Shown: positions 9,176 to 20,236 of the stretch, in pieces
How the letters are laid out: every line of letters begins with the position of its first letter
How positions within the stretch are numbered: the first letter of the stretch is position 1
Assembly: GCA_016748015.1 (NCBI GenBank)
Contig: JAAOMT010000639.1
Location: 124,844-188,843 of the forward strand
Direction: 5' to 3'
From: Geosiphon pyriformis
Taxonomy: Eukaryota > Glomeromycota > Glomeromycetes > Archaeosporales > Geosiphonaceae
Length of the DNA: 64,000 bases
The notes under the pieces: generated by a model
What the model saw: only the letters and a program-made list of their open reading frames with translations
Database searches by the model: none
Told to the model about the DNA's origin: nothing
Position numbers and translations under genes: made by a program

Positions 9176-11050
9176 TTAATATGGTGCTAGATTGGATTGG
9201 TAATTCGGAGTTGAAAACTGGTAATTAAGGTTTTGATATTGATTTTTCAATTGTTGGTTATCTATCTTTAACCTACAGTCAATCCTTAAATGTCCTTGTT
9301 TACCACAATAGTGACAAATATACATCTTTTGCTGCCATGGCTGATTGGATGATATTGATGGGTGCGACTGATTTGGGAAACAATTCATGTTTTCTTGGGT
9401 ATTGTGTTGTTGTGGAGGTTGATAAATTATGCAATTGTCAGCTAAGTATTTCTCTAATTTCTGATTTATTGATTCACTGAATTGCTTCAATTTGGAATCC
9501 AAATCAGATGATCTGTTCATCATTAGATTTACTGCTTGAGCATGGTTGGCTTCTAATTCAGTGGCTTCAAAATCTCTGACATTTGTGATGGCTGCTTGTA
9601 GATTAACTGGATGCATTGGACATACATATTGTAAAATGCTACTGCATAATCCTTGAATGAACTAATTTAGGATCTGGGCCACTGTAAAGTAATTAGCATT
9701 GATGGTTTGTATTTGGTGCAGATTCCTGTGGAAGTGTCCTAAGTAAGTGGTGACTGCTTCATTTTCTCTTTGCTTAATAGTAGTGAAGGTGTTTGCTAGC
9801 CAGTTAATGCTGTTGTTGTTGCTGAAATATCTTAAGAACTCAATTTTAAATGCATTAAAATCTTGGGATTTATTGATTAGGCTTTGATACCATAAATCAG
9901 CAGTATCCTGAAGAAAATATGAAATGGCTTGCATGGCTCTGACATTATTCCATCCATTGACCACTATGGCTTTTTTTATGTCATTAAGCCATACTTGGGT
10001 GTTATCTTCTTCACTGGTGAATTTTTCAAGTTTGGCTATTGGTGCGTATACCATTGGATCTAAGTTGGGTTGTAGTGGTTATTGAAGTGGTACTAGTGGC
10101 TGTTGAATCTGCTGGTGTGGTTGTTGTAGTGGCTGGCCAATTGGTTCAATTGGTGGTGGGTTAATGATAATAACAGGAAGTAGGTTTGGTTGATTAGTTA
10201 GATCGGAATTTTGATTGTTCTGATTGTGCTGTGTTTGAAAATTCAGAGTTTCAATTTCCAGATTTTTTAAATTTAGATTTTGCTAAGTCTGAAAGTTCAG
10301 GGTTTTGATTTCCAGATTTTCAGTGATCAGGTTCTGATAAGTAAATTCTTGATCTTTAGAGTTTTCTTCCTCTTTTTTTTGGTCTTTTTCTGATTCTGTT
10401 ACTTTCCAAGAACTCGTGGTTCCGAAATCTGGTTGGAATAATGGAGATTGGAGTTCTGATGGCATAGGCAATTGAGACTTAAATCCTTTGAAATACATGC
10501 TGTATGGTCCTAGAAGATCTTTTTTTTTTTGTTTACTCTGAAATGGAAATTGTCTAAAAGTTGATGTCATGTTTGATGTGGATGCACCTATAATATTGAT
10601 GGCACTTCTGGGTGTATAATGGTATGATAGATTAGTTGGTGATTCAACTCTTGTTTTCTTCTAAGTAGGTGGTTGTATCTTTTGAAGTGTTACTGCTGAT
10701 GTTTGTAATTTTTCTTTGCCTTTGTTTGTGTAGGTAATTTGATATCTTTGTTGAGTGTGAATTTCAATTTCTTTATTAATTTCAGTGAGGATTGCTGTGA
10801 AATTGTAATTTGTTGGTAGACTGGTATTCTGGATTAATTCATTGTAGAAGTTTCCTCTGGTTGAGTTAGTTTCTACTGATACTCATAGTAAATATGAGAT
10901 TTTCTTGTAGATGTAGAAATTGAAAACTGATTCTGCTGATAAGTGGTTGTCAGTTAATCATAAATGTTGACAGTAGTGTTGGAATAAGGATTTTGCAAAT
11001 CCTAAATAGTTTGTCTCTGTTTTTTTGGATTCTGCCACTGTTTGAATGAG
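9176..11050 (-). pseudogene. Element A gag (capsid and CCHC nucleocapsid)
   Basis: Frame shared with the protease and interrupted by a few stops (near 9617, 9661 and 10055-10280). Domains in order: N-terminal region starting GTGGCAGAATC near 11027; low-complexity Gln/Asn/Pro linker (10280-10060); retrotransposon gag core VWLNDIKKAIVVNGWNNV...FLRYFSNNNSINWLANTF (10054-9662), continuing MHPVNLQAAITNVRDFE (9616); CCHC knuckle CHYCGKQGHLRIDC at 9276-9315, intact. Gag forms the virus-like particle that packages element RNA. The gag has no in-frame ATG at its apparent start, as in B and E. Confidence 0.8.
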
Positions 11051-11079
11051 TGTTGGTGCTGGTTCTCTGTAGGATTATA

Positions 11080-11096
11080 CCTTACAGAGAGCACTA
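11080..11096 (-). promoter_or_regulatory. Primer-binding site of element A (mutated)
   Basis: Two bases inside the 5' LTR the minus strand reads TAGTGCTCTCTGTAAGG. B and C have TGGTGCTCCCTGTGAGG. The three differences are all transitions. The site would pair with a tRNA 3' end to prime minus-strand DNA; the tRNA is not identified. Downstream, CTCTGTA and TACAGAG form an inverted repeat. Confidence 0.8.
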
Positions 11097-11098
11097 AA

Positions 11099-11309
11099 TG
11101 TTACAGATGATTATTTAAGATTTCAAATCAAATAACAAATCCGTAACTTGGTGCTTGGTTGGTATTTTGGTGTTAATGTCTAAAGGTTTTGTTGATCTGA
11201 AGGTTTTGTTATGGAGTTTTTTGTATAATAGACAGAGATGTAATAGTTGTTTTTAGTAGCCTCCTGGAATTACAATTCTGTTGAATTTCTTTCTCAGTGT
11301 GGTGACCAG
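11099..11309 (-). repeat. 5' LTR of element A, fragment 1 of 3
   Basis: Begins TGTTACAGATGATTA and parallels 6248-6455 of the 3' LTR. It ends with CCAG (11306-11309), the target duplication of element B; the LTR resumes at 29220 with the second CCAG. This fragment holds U5 sequence in element orientation. Confidence 0.9.
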
Positions 11310-12092
11310 TATTATTCATAGAAAAAAAAAACAGATATAGGAAAATAGGAGACCAATAGGAGAATAGTAGTTAGCATGTGAACATATTGCTTAGCAATGT
11401 GGAGTGATGTCAAGAAAATACAGCACATTGCTTAAGAAATTATAATACATTGCTTGAGAATGTGAGCAATTTCATAGAACCCAAATTATGTATATATAGT
11501 GGTAGCATTAAAAGTAAAAAAGACAGATCTCTCAGTTTAGATTTGATCTAAGCAATCCTCTATTCACAAATATTAATAAATAATTATTGACCATCTTAAT
11601 TTACTTTCCACTATTAACACTTCATGTTAATAGTAAGTAATACTTAACCACACAAGAACAATAGCTCTTGATTATGGCTATTGATGGGATACTAACTTGC
11701 AATTGCTTTCATTTATTTCTTTATTTTTATTTTTATTTTCTTTTGATTTGTCATTTCATTGGTTTTACTAAACTGATTAAAAATTAAGTGCTGAGTTATT
11801 GATGTTAAGAATAGCCTAGTAAAAGACCCCAAAGGAAGGGTATAGGAATTAAAAATTTAAGAATAGCTTACCAGAAAGGCATCTCTGTCAAGATTACTGG
11901 CCACTATGTTGAGAAAAAAATTTGACAAAACTGTGGTTTTGGGAGGCTATGAGAAAGACAACACTTGAATCTCTGTCTATTATACAAAAGACTCCACAAC
12001 AAAACCTTCAGATATTGACACCAGAATACCAACCAAGCACCAAGTTACAGATTTGTTATTTGACTTGAGACTCCAAATAATCATCTGTAATA
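11310..12092 (+). repeat. 5' LTR of element B
   Basis: 783 bp, starts TATTATTCATAG (decayed TGTTACTCATA) and ends CTGTAATA. U3 holds fewer ATTGCT/AGCAAT repeat units than the 3' LTR (880 bp), which explains most of the length difference. TATATATA at 11491. R/U5 has a pyrimidine-rich tract near 11710-11750 and the conserved block AAAAGACCCCAAAGGAAGGG. Confidence 0.9.
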
Positions 12093-12093
12093 T

Positions 12094-12138
12094 TTGGTGC
12101 TCCCTGTGAGGTATAATCCTACAGAAAACCAGCACCAA
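12094..12138 (+). promoter_or_regulatory. Primer-binding site (12095-12111) inside an inverted repeat
   Basis: TGGTGCTCCCTGTGAGG lies two bases after the LTR and is identical to the site of element C, a different family. In family 1 the leader also contains AGCACCAA (12131-12138), the exact reverse complement of TTGGTGCT (12094-12101), with CTGT/ACAG pairing inside. The RNA could therefore fold a hairpin over the primer-binding site. The same arrangement is kept in E (57229 onward) and A. Binding of a tRNA is family knowledge; the hairpin role is inference. Confidence 0.8.
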
Positions 12139-12155
12139 CTACACTTATCTCAAAA

Positions 12156-13239
12156 GTGGCAGAATCAGAAAGTATAGGAGCAAACCATTTAGGATTTATG
12201 AAATCCTTATTTCAACACTACTGTCAACACTTAGGATTAAACCAAAATCATATATCAGTGGAATCTACCTTCAATTTCTATGTTAACAAGAAAATTGCAT
12301 ATTTGTTAGGAACACCAGTAAACACTGAATTAGCAAGAGAAACTTTTTATCACAAATTAATCCAAAACACCAGCCTACCAACAAATTATAATTTCACATT
12401 CATCATTACTGAGATTAATAAAGAAATTGAACATTATACACAACAAAAATACCCAATTACTTATACTAGTAAAGACAAAGAAAAATTACAAACACCAGCA
12501 GTAACACCAAAACAAATACAACCACCCACTTGGAAGAAAACCAGAGTTGAATCACCAACAAATCCATCATACCACTATACACCTGGAAGCACCATCAACA
12601 TTACATCAACAGGTGCATCCACATTACACATAACATTAACCTTTGGACAATTCTCATTTCAGAGTAAACAAAAAAAAGAAGATCTTTTAGGACCATATGG
12701 CGTGTATTTTGAAAGATTTAAGTCCTGATCGCCAACGCCATCAGGACTTTGATCTCTGTCATCCCAACCAAATTTTGGAACTGCAAGTTTCTGAAAAGTA
12801 ATGGAATCAGAGGAAGAACAAGAAGAAGAGGAAGAAAAATCTGAAGATCAAGAATTTACTTACCAGAACCCAATCCTAAAGAACCCAAACATTGAAATCC
12901 CAAATTTCCAGACTCAACAAAATCTAAATTTAGAAAATCTGGAAATTGAAACTCTGAATTTTCAAATGCAGCCAAATCAGAATGATTAAAACCTCGACTT
13001 AATTAATCAACAAAACTTACCTCCTGGAATCATTATTAATCAGCCACTAGCCGAACCCATACAATAACCATCCCAACAACTGCTTCAACAAATTCATTAG
13101 CTGCCTATATTACAACAACAATAACAAATGACATATGCACCAATCACGAAGCTCGATAAATTCATTGGTGAAGAAGACAACACCCAAATCTGGCTGAATG
13201 ATGTAGCTAAAGCAATTATAGCCAATAACTGGGATGATG
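12156..13239 (+). pseudogene. Element B gag, N-terminal part up to element C
   Basis: Open from GTGGCAGAATC (12156) for 190 codons: a helical N-terminal region (NHLGFMKSLFQHYCQHLGL...), then a basic/Pro linker and GQFSFQSKQKKEDLLGPYGVYFERFKS. After a TGA the frame continues through an acidic Glu-rich and Asn/Gln-rich linker (12801-12989) and reaches the gag core MTYAPITKLDKF...DNTQIWLNDVAKAIIANNWDDA at 13128. Element C interrupts at 13244. No ATG occurs in frame in the leader; the first Met is in GFMKS. Confidence 0.8.
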
Positions 13240-13243
13240 CTAG
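13240..13243 (+). repeat. Target-site duplication CTAG, left of element C
   Basis: CTAG precedes the left LTR of C and CTAG follows the right LTR (20964-20967). With C and one CTAG removed, the gag codons read GAT GAT GCT AGA GCC ATG CAA (Asp-Asp-Ala-Arg-Ala-Met-Gln), matching A and E. The 4-bp size is normal for gypsy integrases. Confidence 0.9.
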
Positions 13244-13923
13244 TATTACAGGTTGGAGTAACAAGCTAACAGATAGCAAGGGAGAACAAGATTGTAGGGT
13301 GATGGAAATAATCAAAGGAGAATTTAACTTTAAAAAGTGAATTGAATGAGTATGGATTCAATGTGCGAGATCAGTCTCATAAAATATCTCAGTCACTATT
13401 CTTTTCAAAAGGTAACAAGAGAATCTGAAGATAGAGGGATAGTCCGTACTGTCAACAATTGATTACTATTGGTATAATTCTATGCCTCATGTTGGCACTC
13501 TTAGAATTCAATATCAGATATCAACTTGTGCTTTTCAGTCACATTTATTCAAATAATCTTCAAATGCTACAATTATATACATTAGGAAAAGGCCAACAAG
13601 TAATCTTTTATCCTAAGATGTTTGGATACTTGAAGATAGGGAAAGGAAAATTAACAATAAGAGAGTGATTGAGATAAAAGTTGTTATTTTTATTTATTTG
13701 ATTCTTGTTTGAGAGATGATTTTCTACAGCTAAAAGACTCATCATTTATATAGCTAATGAAAGTAGTCAACGATTAGGTCAATGATCAGGTCAATAATCA
13801 GGTCAACAGTCAGGTCATTGATCAGATCAATGATCACTATCTAAAAATAGAGTGGCTAATTATATGACATCAGTGGCTAATACATGTAATAACTAATAAA
13901 AATTATGGGTTTCAATCATAACA
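13244..13923 (-). repeat. 3' LTR of element C
   Basis: 680 bp. Compared with the 704-bp 5' LTR (20260-20963), the first 265 aligned bases show about two dozen differences, all transitions. The length difference of 24 bp equals two fewer units of a 12-bp TCAATGATCAGG-type tandem repeat (13767-13835). Its left terminus reads TATTAC instead of TGTTAT. Confidence 0.92.
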
Positions 13924-14644
13924 TCATTCTCTCCAAAGAGATTGAGCTCTGCCAAAATCAAGCTATTTATAGGGTATTCTAATTGAAAGGTTTTGTCTAA
14001 CTCAAAACTAACTAGTTTGTTGAAGTCTTTTGTGAATAGAGTATATAGTACTTGAGGTGAAATAAGCTTTGTATCCAAGAGACCAAATCTTTGTATAAGA
14101 GTTTTGGCTCTTCTTGTAATAGTCAAAACTCTTGGGACATCTAAATATATAATGCCCGAAATTTCCACTTGTATCTCTGAAGTTGTTTTCTTCATGAGCT
14201 TCATTTCTTCTATAATTCACCAAAATGACCATAGAGTTCTAGTTGTCTTCCATATGACAAGTTTTTGTCTATGGGCAAGATTTCCTTAATCGTTTTTCCA
14301 ATTGTCATAGAAGGTGTAAGTATTGCTGCTGTTATGCTTTTCAGCAAATACTTATCCATTTTGCTACCAATTCTTTCTCTTCTAGTAGTGGTTTTCTTTG
14401 GTCTAATAATAGTATGTGTTCCACTGTTATTAGTTATGGTGGTTTGTTTTCCAATGGTCAGAGTAGCATTTGGATAATTTTTGATCCAGTACTCATGGAG
14501 AGTGTAAAAAGTGTTTTGAATGTTTTGATCTAGGAAATAATTGTTCATGTCGATTGAAGATACCTCTGTTTTGGGAATAATGCATTTATTTATATCTGAT
14601 TTTTGTTGATCATTTGGGTCAGTATTACTATAACAGATAACCAA
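13895..14644 (-). pseudogene. Element C C-terminal tail / 3' ORF
   Basis: Two minus-strand frames cover the stretch between integrase and 3' LTR: 14644-14210 (NTDPNDQQKSDINKCIIPKTEV...RRERIGSKMDKYLLKSITAAILTPSM...LYGHFGEL) and 14204-13893 (MKLMKKTTSEIQVEISGII...ISPQVLYTLFTKDFNKL...LILAELNLFGEND), the last residues running into the LTR. They could be one protein split by a frameshift. The first overlaps the end of the pol frame. I recognise no domain. The location matches the family 1 extra ORF, but I see no clear sequence similarity beyond AELN near the polypurine tract. Confidence 0.5.
13924..13942 (-). promoter_or_regulatory. Polypurine tract region of element C
   Basis: The minus strand reads CTTTGGAGAGAATGA immediately before the 3' LTR, a purine-rich run in the expected place. 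Just upstream is AGAGCTCAAT, also present upstream of the polypurine tract of A and B (family 1). Confidence 0.6.
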
Positions 14645-15836
14645 TCAGGTCGTTTGTGATATTTCTTGAGTTGTGTGCCATAAACAGGATGATCATTGAA
14701 GATTGTTCCATATTGATCTTGTAAGATATAAGAACTATTGTTCAAAACTTTGTTAACTATAAAGGGTCCTTTCCATCAGCTAGAGAATTTATTACCATAG
14801 ACATTGTCTCTGTCTGAATGGTATTCTAAAACTAAGTCACCAACACTTAAGAAAAGTGTTTTATATGTTTTTTTTTTCTTAAGCTTCTCTTGGAATTGTT
14901 TTATCTTTTTAAAGGCAATTATCCGTGCTTCTACTAATAAGTCAAGAATAGTACCAAGTTTTTTTTGCAAAATGTCTTTGTAATTCCCTATTGTTATTTC
15001 TTCAAAGAGTATTGTCTTAATGTCAGTTTCTATTGGTAGGGTTGCCATTTGTTCATAGAATAGATAAAAGAATTCATAACTTGTTGTGTCATGATTCACA
15101 GTTTTATAAGCAAACAAGGCTGAAGGCAGTATTTTGTCCCATAAGTTTGTTTCTTCACTGGTTTTGGCTAGGGTTTTACATAGTGTTCTATTAAAATGTT
15201 CCACTAGGCCATTTGTTTGGGGGTGATAAGAAGAAGAAAGTTTGTGACATATTCCTATTTTTCTGCAAAGTTCTTTAACAAGTGTACTAAGAAAAGCTCT
15301 TCCTCTGTCAGATAAAAGTTTTTTAGTGCAGCCATGGCGACAAATGATATCTTCATAAATGAAATTGGCTATTGAGACTGCTGTTTGGTCTGAAGTGGCT
15401 CTTGCTTCTACCTACTTTGTAAAATAGTTGGTAGCTGTGATAATGTATCTGTTGCCATCAAGAGTTATTGTTAAAGATCCAACAACATCTATACCAATTC
15501 TGTCAAAGAGTTGACCAACAGAGATTGGATGGATATCTTCTTTGCAATTGGGTTTTCCTCTTCTTTGGCAGATATCACAAGTTTTGATGTATTCAGCAAT
15601 GTTTTTTCCCAAGATAGGCCAATAATAGCAAGCTAGAGTTTTCTGAATTGTTTTTGTTTTTCCAAAGTGTCTAGCTAATGGATCAGTGTGCATATTGTAG
15701 ATCACAATTTCTCTTTCTTCAAATCTGATGACTCTCTGAGGGCAGTCAGGATCTTTTCTATTTCTTTTATAAAGTTGGTTCTGGCGAATCAAATAGAAAT
15801 TTGATTGTTTGCACAAATGTTCTCTTTGTTATCATG
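14600..15836 (-). pseudogene. Element C integrase
   Basis: Minus-strand frame with a few stops. The N-terminal zinc motif has His in MHTDPLARHFGKTKT and Cys in CDICQRRG (15816-15412). Core catalytic residues are all present: Asp in RIGIDVVG, Asp in LLSDRGRAF (about 15310) and Glu in GLVEHFNRT (about 15195). The C-terminal GPF motif (KGPFIVNKVLNNSSYILQD) is at about 14770-14715, after a TGA. Integrase inserts the element DNA. Stops lie at 15412 (after NYFTK) and 14776, so the product is broken although the active site is conserved. Confidence 0.85.
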
Positions 15837-15939
15837 TGTATTTTGGTGGGTATTGTCCTTTACCCAAAAATTCCATTAAGGCAGAGTAGTTGTTCAAATC
15901 TATTATTGTGTTTGTCAAAAAAGGGAATTACTAATAATT

Positions 15940-17260
15940 AAGTTGGTTTGGTTTGAGAGGGTTGTTCTGTTACTGGATGGTAAGTCTGGAGAGAGTGTCG
16001 GCATTTTGATGATTAGCTCCTTTGCAATGTTGAATATCATAGTTGAATTCATCCAAGTGGAATATTTAGCGAGTTATCCATTTGTGTTCTAGCCTCTTTT
16101 TGTTGCACAGCCAAACCAAAGCTTGGTAATCTGTTACCACCAAAAACTTCACACCAAGAAGATACTTACTCCAGTAACTGGTGGACTATACTACTGCTAA
16201 GCATTCTTGTTCAGTGACTGAATAGTTCTGTTCTGTTGGGGAAAGGGTTCTATTGGCATAGGCTATGGCATGTTCTTTGCCATCTTCATTTTTCTGGAAG
16301 AGAACAGCACCAAGTTTAAAGCCAGATGCATCAGTGTGAAGAATAAAGGGTTGATCTAGATCAGGTTGCTTGAGGATGAGTTCTGTAACCAGTTTTTCCT
16401 TTAAAGTTTCAAAGGCTTTTTGCTGATGTGTTCCCCAATGGTAATTGACATTTTTCCTGAGTAGTTGATTGAGAAGAGAGGCGATTTTGGAGAAATCCTT
16501 GACAAATTTGCGATAATAAGAGACCAAACCAAGAAAAAAGCATAGTTCATGAATGTTCATTGGTTGTTTGATGTTTTGGACTTTTTCAACTTTGGCTGGG
16601 TCAGGAAAGATTCCATCTTTTGTGATAAGATGACCAAAGAACTGGGTGGATTGTCTTCCAAAGAAAGATTTGATTGGGTTGATCTTGAGGCCAGCATTTC
16701 TGAGGAGATCAAAAACCTTTTGCAAATGTTCCAGGTGTTCATCCCAGGTTTTTGAGTATACCATTATGTCGTCCAAATAGACTAGAACAAAGTTTTCCTT
16801 GACTGATTCAAATACTTTATCCATTAAGCATTGAAAGGTGGGAGGGGCGTTGGTAAGACTAAAAAGCATGACTGTGAATTCATAGGTGCCATACTTGGTG
16901 ATGAAAGCAGTTTTCTTTCTGCTTTCTGGATCCATCTCTACTTGTCAGAATCCAGCAGTTAAGTTAATGGTTGAGAAAAAAGCAGCATCTTTGAATTGGT
17001 CTAACATTGCATCAATCTTGGGAAGTGGGTACATGTTTCTTTCAGTGATAGCATTTAATTGGCAGTAGTCAACACAGAAGTGTAGTGTTCCACTTTTCTT
17101 GGATACCACTACAACTGGGAAAGCCCATTTACTCTTAGTTTCTTGTATGAATCCAAGTTCTTTTATCCAGTTTATCTCTTTCTTGATAAACTCATCATTG
17201 TGTCAATTGGATTGATAAGGCTTCAAATGGATGGGTCGAGTTTCTCTGGTGGTAATGGTG
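15940..17260 (-). pseudogene. Element C reverse transcriptase and RNase H
   Basis: Frame continuous with integrase. RT fingers at about 17100-17030 read LHFCVDYCQLNA (usual RFCVDYRQLN: Arg to His and Arg to Cys, both CpG transitions). TINLTAGF-stop-QVEM has Asp to Asn and Trp to stop. The palm is intact with LVYLDDIMVYSKT (about 16790). RNase H follows: LHTDASGFKLGAVLF (16345), SVTEQECLAVV, then after a stop VTDYQALVWL and GANHQNADTLSR (about 15990). RT copies element RNA to DNA; RNase H degrades the RNA. The 249-codon open stretch at 16935-16186 holds most of the RT palm and part of RNase H. Confidence 0.88.
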
Positions 17261-17389
17261 TGTTGTATCACATGGGTATATCCAGAAGTATCACCTTCTT
17301 TGGAGATAACTGGGCTATTTCTAGCCAGCAAATTTTCAATGTCTATTTTTCTTTCTTCTGAGAAGAGTTCTTTTTGTTCTACAACCAGT

Positions 17390-18640
17390 AATTAGATCTC
17401 AGGTGGTTCATTCTCAAAGGACTTCTGTACTTCTTTCAATTTTTCTCTGGATATCAAACTGATTGGTTCACAATCTCTGTAATAGATCAGACATGATTTG
17501 CATTCATTGCTTGGAAAATACAAGGGTTTGTTGCACCAACACCGAACATAAGGGCCATGTCACCAAAAACTGTATTTGGCTTTCTTGCCAGGTTTTCTTT
17601 CAAAGGTTTTTCTAAGAATATCATAATAAGATCAGCAGATCAGCTTGCCATTTACAATGATTCCTTCTTTGTCTGCTTTAACATTGTCCAGTGGTTTGCC
17701 ATTGCTGGTGAAGGTGGTATAGACAAGTTCAGTAGTTTCTTCTTGCTCTTCTTGTTCTTTTTCTTTATTGCTTTTTTTATCATCTGATTCATCTGATTGT
17801 TCTTCTTCTTGGTTTTGTTTGGGTACTGGAGGAGTTGTTCAATGGCAACACTTAACCACAATGGGTTTCTTACCACATCTGATAGTTAATTCACAAAGTT
17901 CATAATCAAGCAAAGCTTTTGCTTTCTTGAGTCATTCATTGCCAACAATGATGGTGTATTCCTTGGCTTCAGAAACTTCCATGTCAGTTTCAATGCTGAT
18001 TCCATTAATGCGAACAGGAACAGCTTTGGCAATACTCAGTCCTTTTTTTTTGTCACCATGTATGTTGGTCATTGGTCTGGTAGAAGATTCATCAATCTTT
18101 CTACCAATTGCTTCTAAGAAGTGTTTGACAATGACACTAACAGATAATCTACTGTCCAGAATTAAGTCAATGAAGTATTCAGCCACTTGGGCTTTACAAA
18201 TCAGAGAGATAACATTGCTGTTGTCAGCAAGTCCAGCTTGGCAAGGGAGCTTGTTGGTTTTTGGTGTTTTCTTCTTTGGAATCAAGAATTTGCGAAAATC
18301 TTTTCTGAACTGTGGATGAGTCATTAACTGGCCAAAAATAATATGTACTGGGGTTTTCATGAGATCTTTAACAACGGAATAGGGTCCAAATTTTTGTACA
18401 ATTTCTGGGGGTTCCAACTTTGGAGAATTCTTAAAAACTTTAACCTTTGGTGGCTCATTGTTATCAGTGGCAGAAGTTGAGGCTTTGTTGGGGTCTAGAA
18501 CAAAATCAACCTTGGCTTTCTTCTTCTTTCTGGTTGGTTTTGAAATGTTGATTGCTAGTTCATCTATGTCATAGTCATCATCAGTTAAGTTAAAAGTGTA
18601 AAAGAGGTTTTCTTCTGGTTGGCTTGCACTCTCACCCTTT
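17390..18640 (-). pseudogene. Element C protease and linker
   Basis: A frame different from gag opens about 30 nt before the gag stop (18651). A basic/acidic linker leads to the protease with DLILDSRLSVSVIVKHFLEAIGRKIDE, where Gly of Asp-Ser-Gly is Arg (GGA to AGA). YTIIVGNE-stop-LKKAKALLDYEL follows (Trp to stop). After a Glu/Asp-rich stretch comes a small cysteine motif, CWCNKPLYFPSNECKSC at about 17545-17495, then the linker to RT. Open stretch 18417-17932. Protease would process Gag-Pol; the active site is damaged. Confidence 0.78.
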
Positions 18641-18650
18641 GAAGGTGCGC

Positions 18651-20207
18651 CTACCAGTTCAAAAGCTGATAAACAGTGGCTTCAACTAGGGGATCCTCTC
18701 CAAAGAAATTGATGTTGGCATAATTGGATCTTTGATTGGGGACATTGTTGTTGTTGTTGGGTCTGTTGTTTTGGTTGTTATTGTTTCTGGAAGCTGGAGG
18801 AGACAGTGGAGGATTGTTACAATTTCTTGAATAATGTCTAGTTAATCCACAATGATAGCACACAGGTGGGCCACAATTTTGCTGTCTTTGATAAGGAGGT
18901 TGCTGGGGCTGGTTAAAACAAGGTTCATATCTAGGTCTTAGTGGTTGCTGGTTATTTCTGACTGCTTGTGCCAACAGTTCTAATAACTGGGCAAGGTTAG
19001 CTGTGAGTCTATCTATCAATTGTTCATTTGGGTCTTGGGTTTGGGTAGCAAAAGAAGTAGCAGCCACTTGAGGAGCAGGGGCCATGACAGAAACAGGAGC
19101 AAAAATTGGAAGTGTAGATCTCAGATGCATTCTTTGGTTATCTTCAATTCTTTGGGGGAGTTCAATAGCCATATCCATTATAAGGTTGTCTTTCAGAGCC
19201 AAGAGAGGCCAAAGAGCATACGATAAATCAGTTCTCAATCCTTTTGTGAAGGAGTGAATTTTTTGCTCTTCAATCCAGTTTCTACCAGAGTCTACACACT
19301 TGATGAGTTTTCTGATTGCTTTGGCATATTTGATCACAATTTCACCAAGACCTTGGGTTCTTCTTTTTAATTCTATACACCATTTGGATATTAAGATGGG
19401 GGTTCTGAATTTGTTTTCAAACCAGATAGTAAAAGAGATATTGTTTTCTCCAATATTTGCTGGGGTCTATCTAACAATTTTTTGTTGAGCACCAGTATTG
19501 GTTTCTTGTGAAAACCAGGTAGCAGAGGAGTCTTGGAGGTAGCCACCAATGATTTGGAACTTGTATTCATCATCATACTGGTTTGCAGTGGCTGCTCTTT
19601 CAAAATCATCTAACTATTCAATTAAATCTTGAGCATCACCTTTGAATAGGGGTAGTGGGGTGTTGTTTCTTTGTCCCAAAGCAGTTTGTATGCCTTAGAG
19701 GGTGGCCAGGATGTTTACTTGTATTGGATCTTGGGCTATTGGTTCAGAAGTTACTGTTTGTGTGGAGTGCTCTGATTCACTTAAGAAAAGATCAAAAATA
19801 GGGGCTGTTTAGTAGCTTTCTTCTTCTGTTTCAAAGAGAGTTACTGTTGATTGATGGGCAGTAATCCAAATGTGGATTTGATGATTTAGATATTCGAAAT
19901 CAGGGGGCTGTTGTTCAAAGGTTGTAGAATATAAAAGCTGATTGATACTGTTGTTTCTTTCTTCAAAGTTGTCTTCAAAATAAGCTTGATCAAAGTAATA
20001 GGTTGTATAAATTGTATAGGTTTCAGTTGAATGCTCATTCAGGAACCAGTTCCAAAAGTCTTGGAATTGTCTGCTAGATTGTTTTTTAATGAGAAAGCAG
20101 ATCAAGCAGGAGGGCAGAGGATTAAGTTCAATAAAATCTAGGTCATTTCTATTGTGTATTGCAAAGTGTTTTTCTGATTGCTGTGGCAGATATGAGTAAT
20201 CACCCAT
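18651..20207 (-). pseudogene. Element C gag with CCHC knuckle
   Basis: The N-terminal part (ATG at 20207, MGDYSYLPQQSEKHF...) runs to a TAG at 19809 and continues in frame through LDDFERAATANQYDDEYKFQIIGGYLQDSSATWFSQ and the gag core (...IWFENKFRTPILISKWCIELKRR...), then the 228-codon open stretch 19337-18651. The CCHC knuckle is CYHCGLTRHYSRNC near 18860-18815, after a Gln/Pro-rich region and before an Asn-rich tail. Four stops interrupt it (after ESY, LATL, DLIE and IVR). Distinct in sequence from family 1 gag. Confidence 0.82.
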
Positions 20208-20236
20208 ACAATGAGAGAATAAGTGAATTTTGACAA

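Noticed and set aside
13244-13923. Classical repeat-induced point mutation (CpA to TpA only)
   Set aside because: In the LTR comparison of C the changes also fall in CpG, CpC and CpT contexts with CpG prominent, so a pure RIP signature is not supported by what I can count.
17557-18319. Plus-strand open frames over the protease region of C, one looking like a membrane protein
   Set aside because: They are complements of the C protease and linker; the hydrophobic look comes from reverse reading of Lys/Glu-rich coding sequence.
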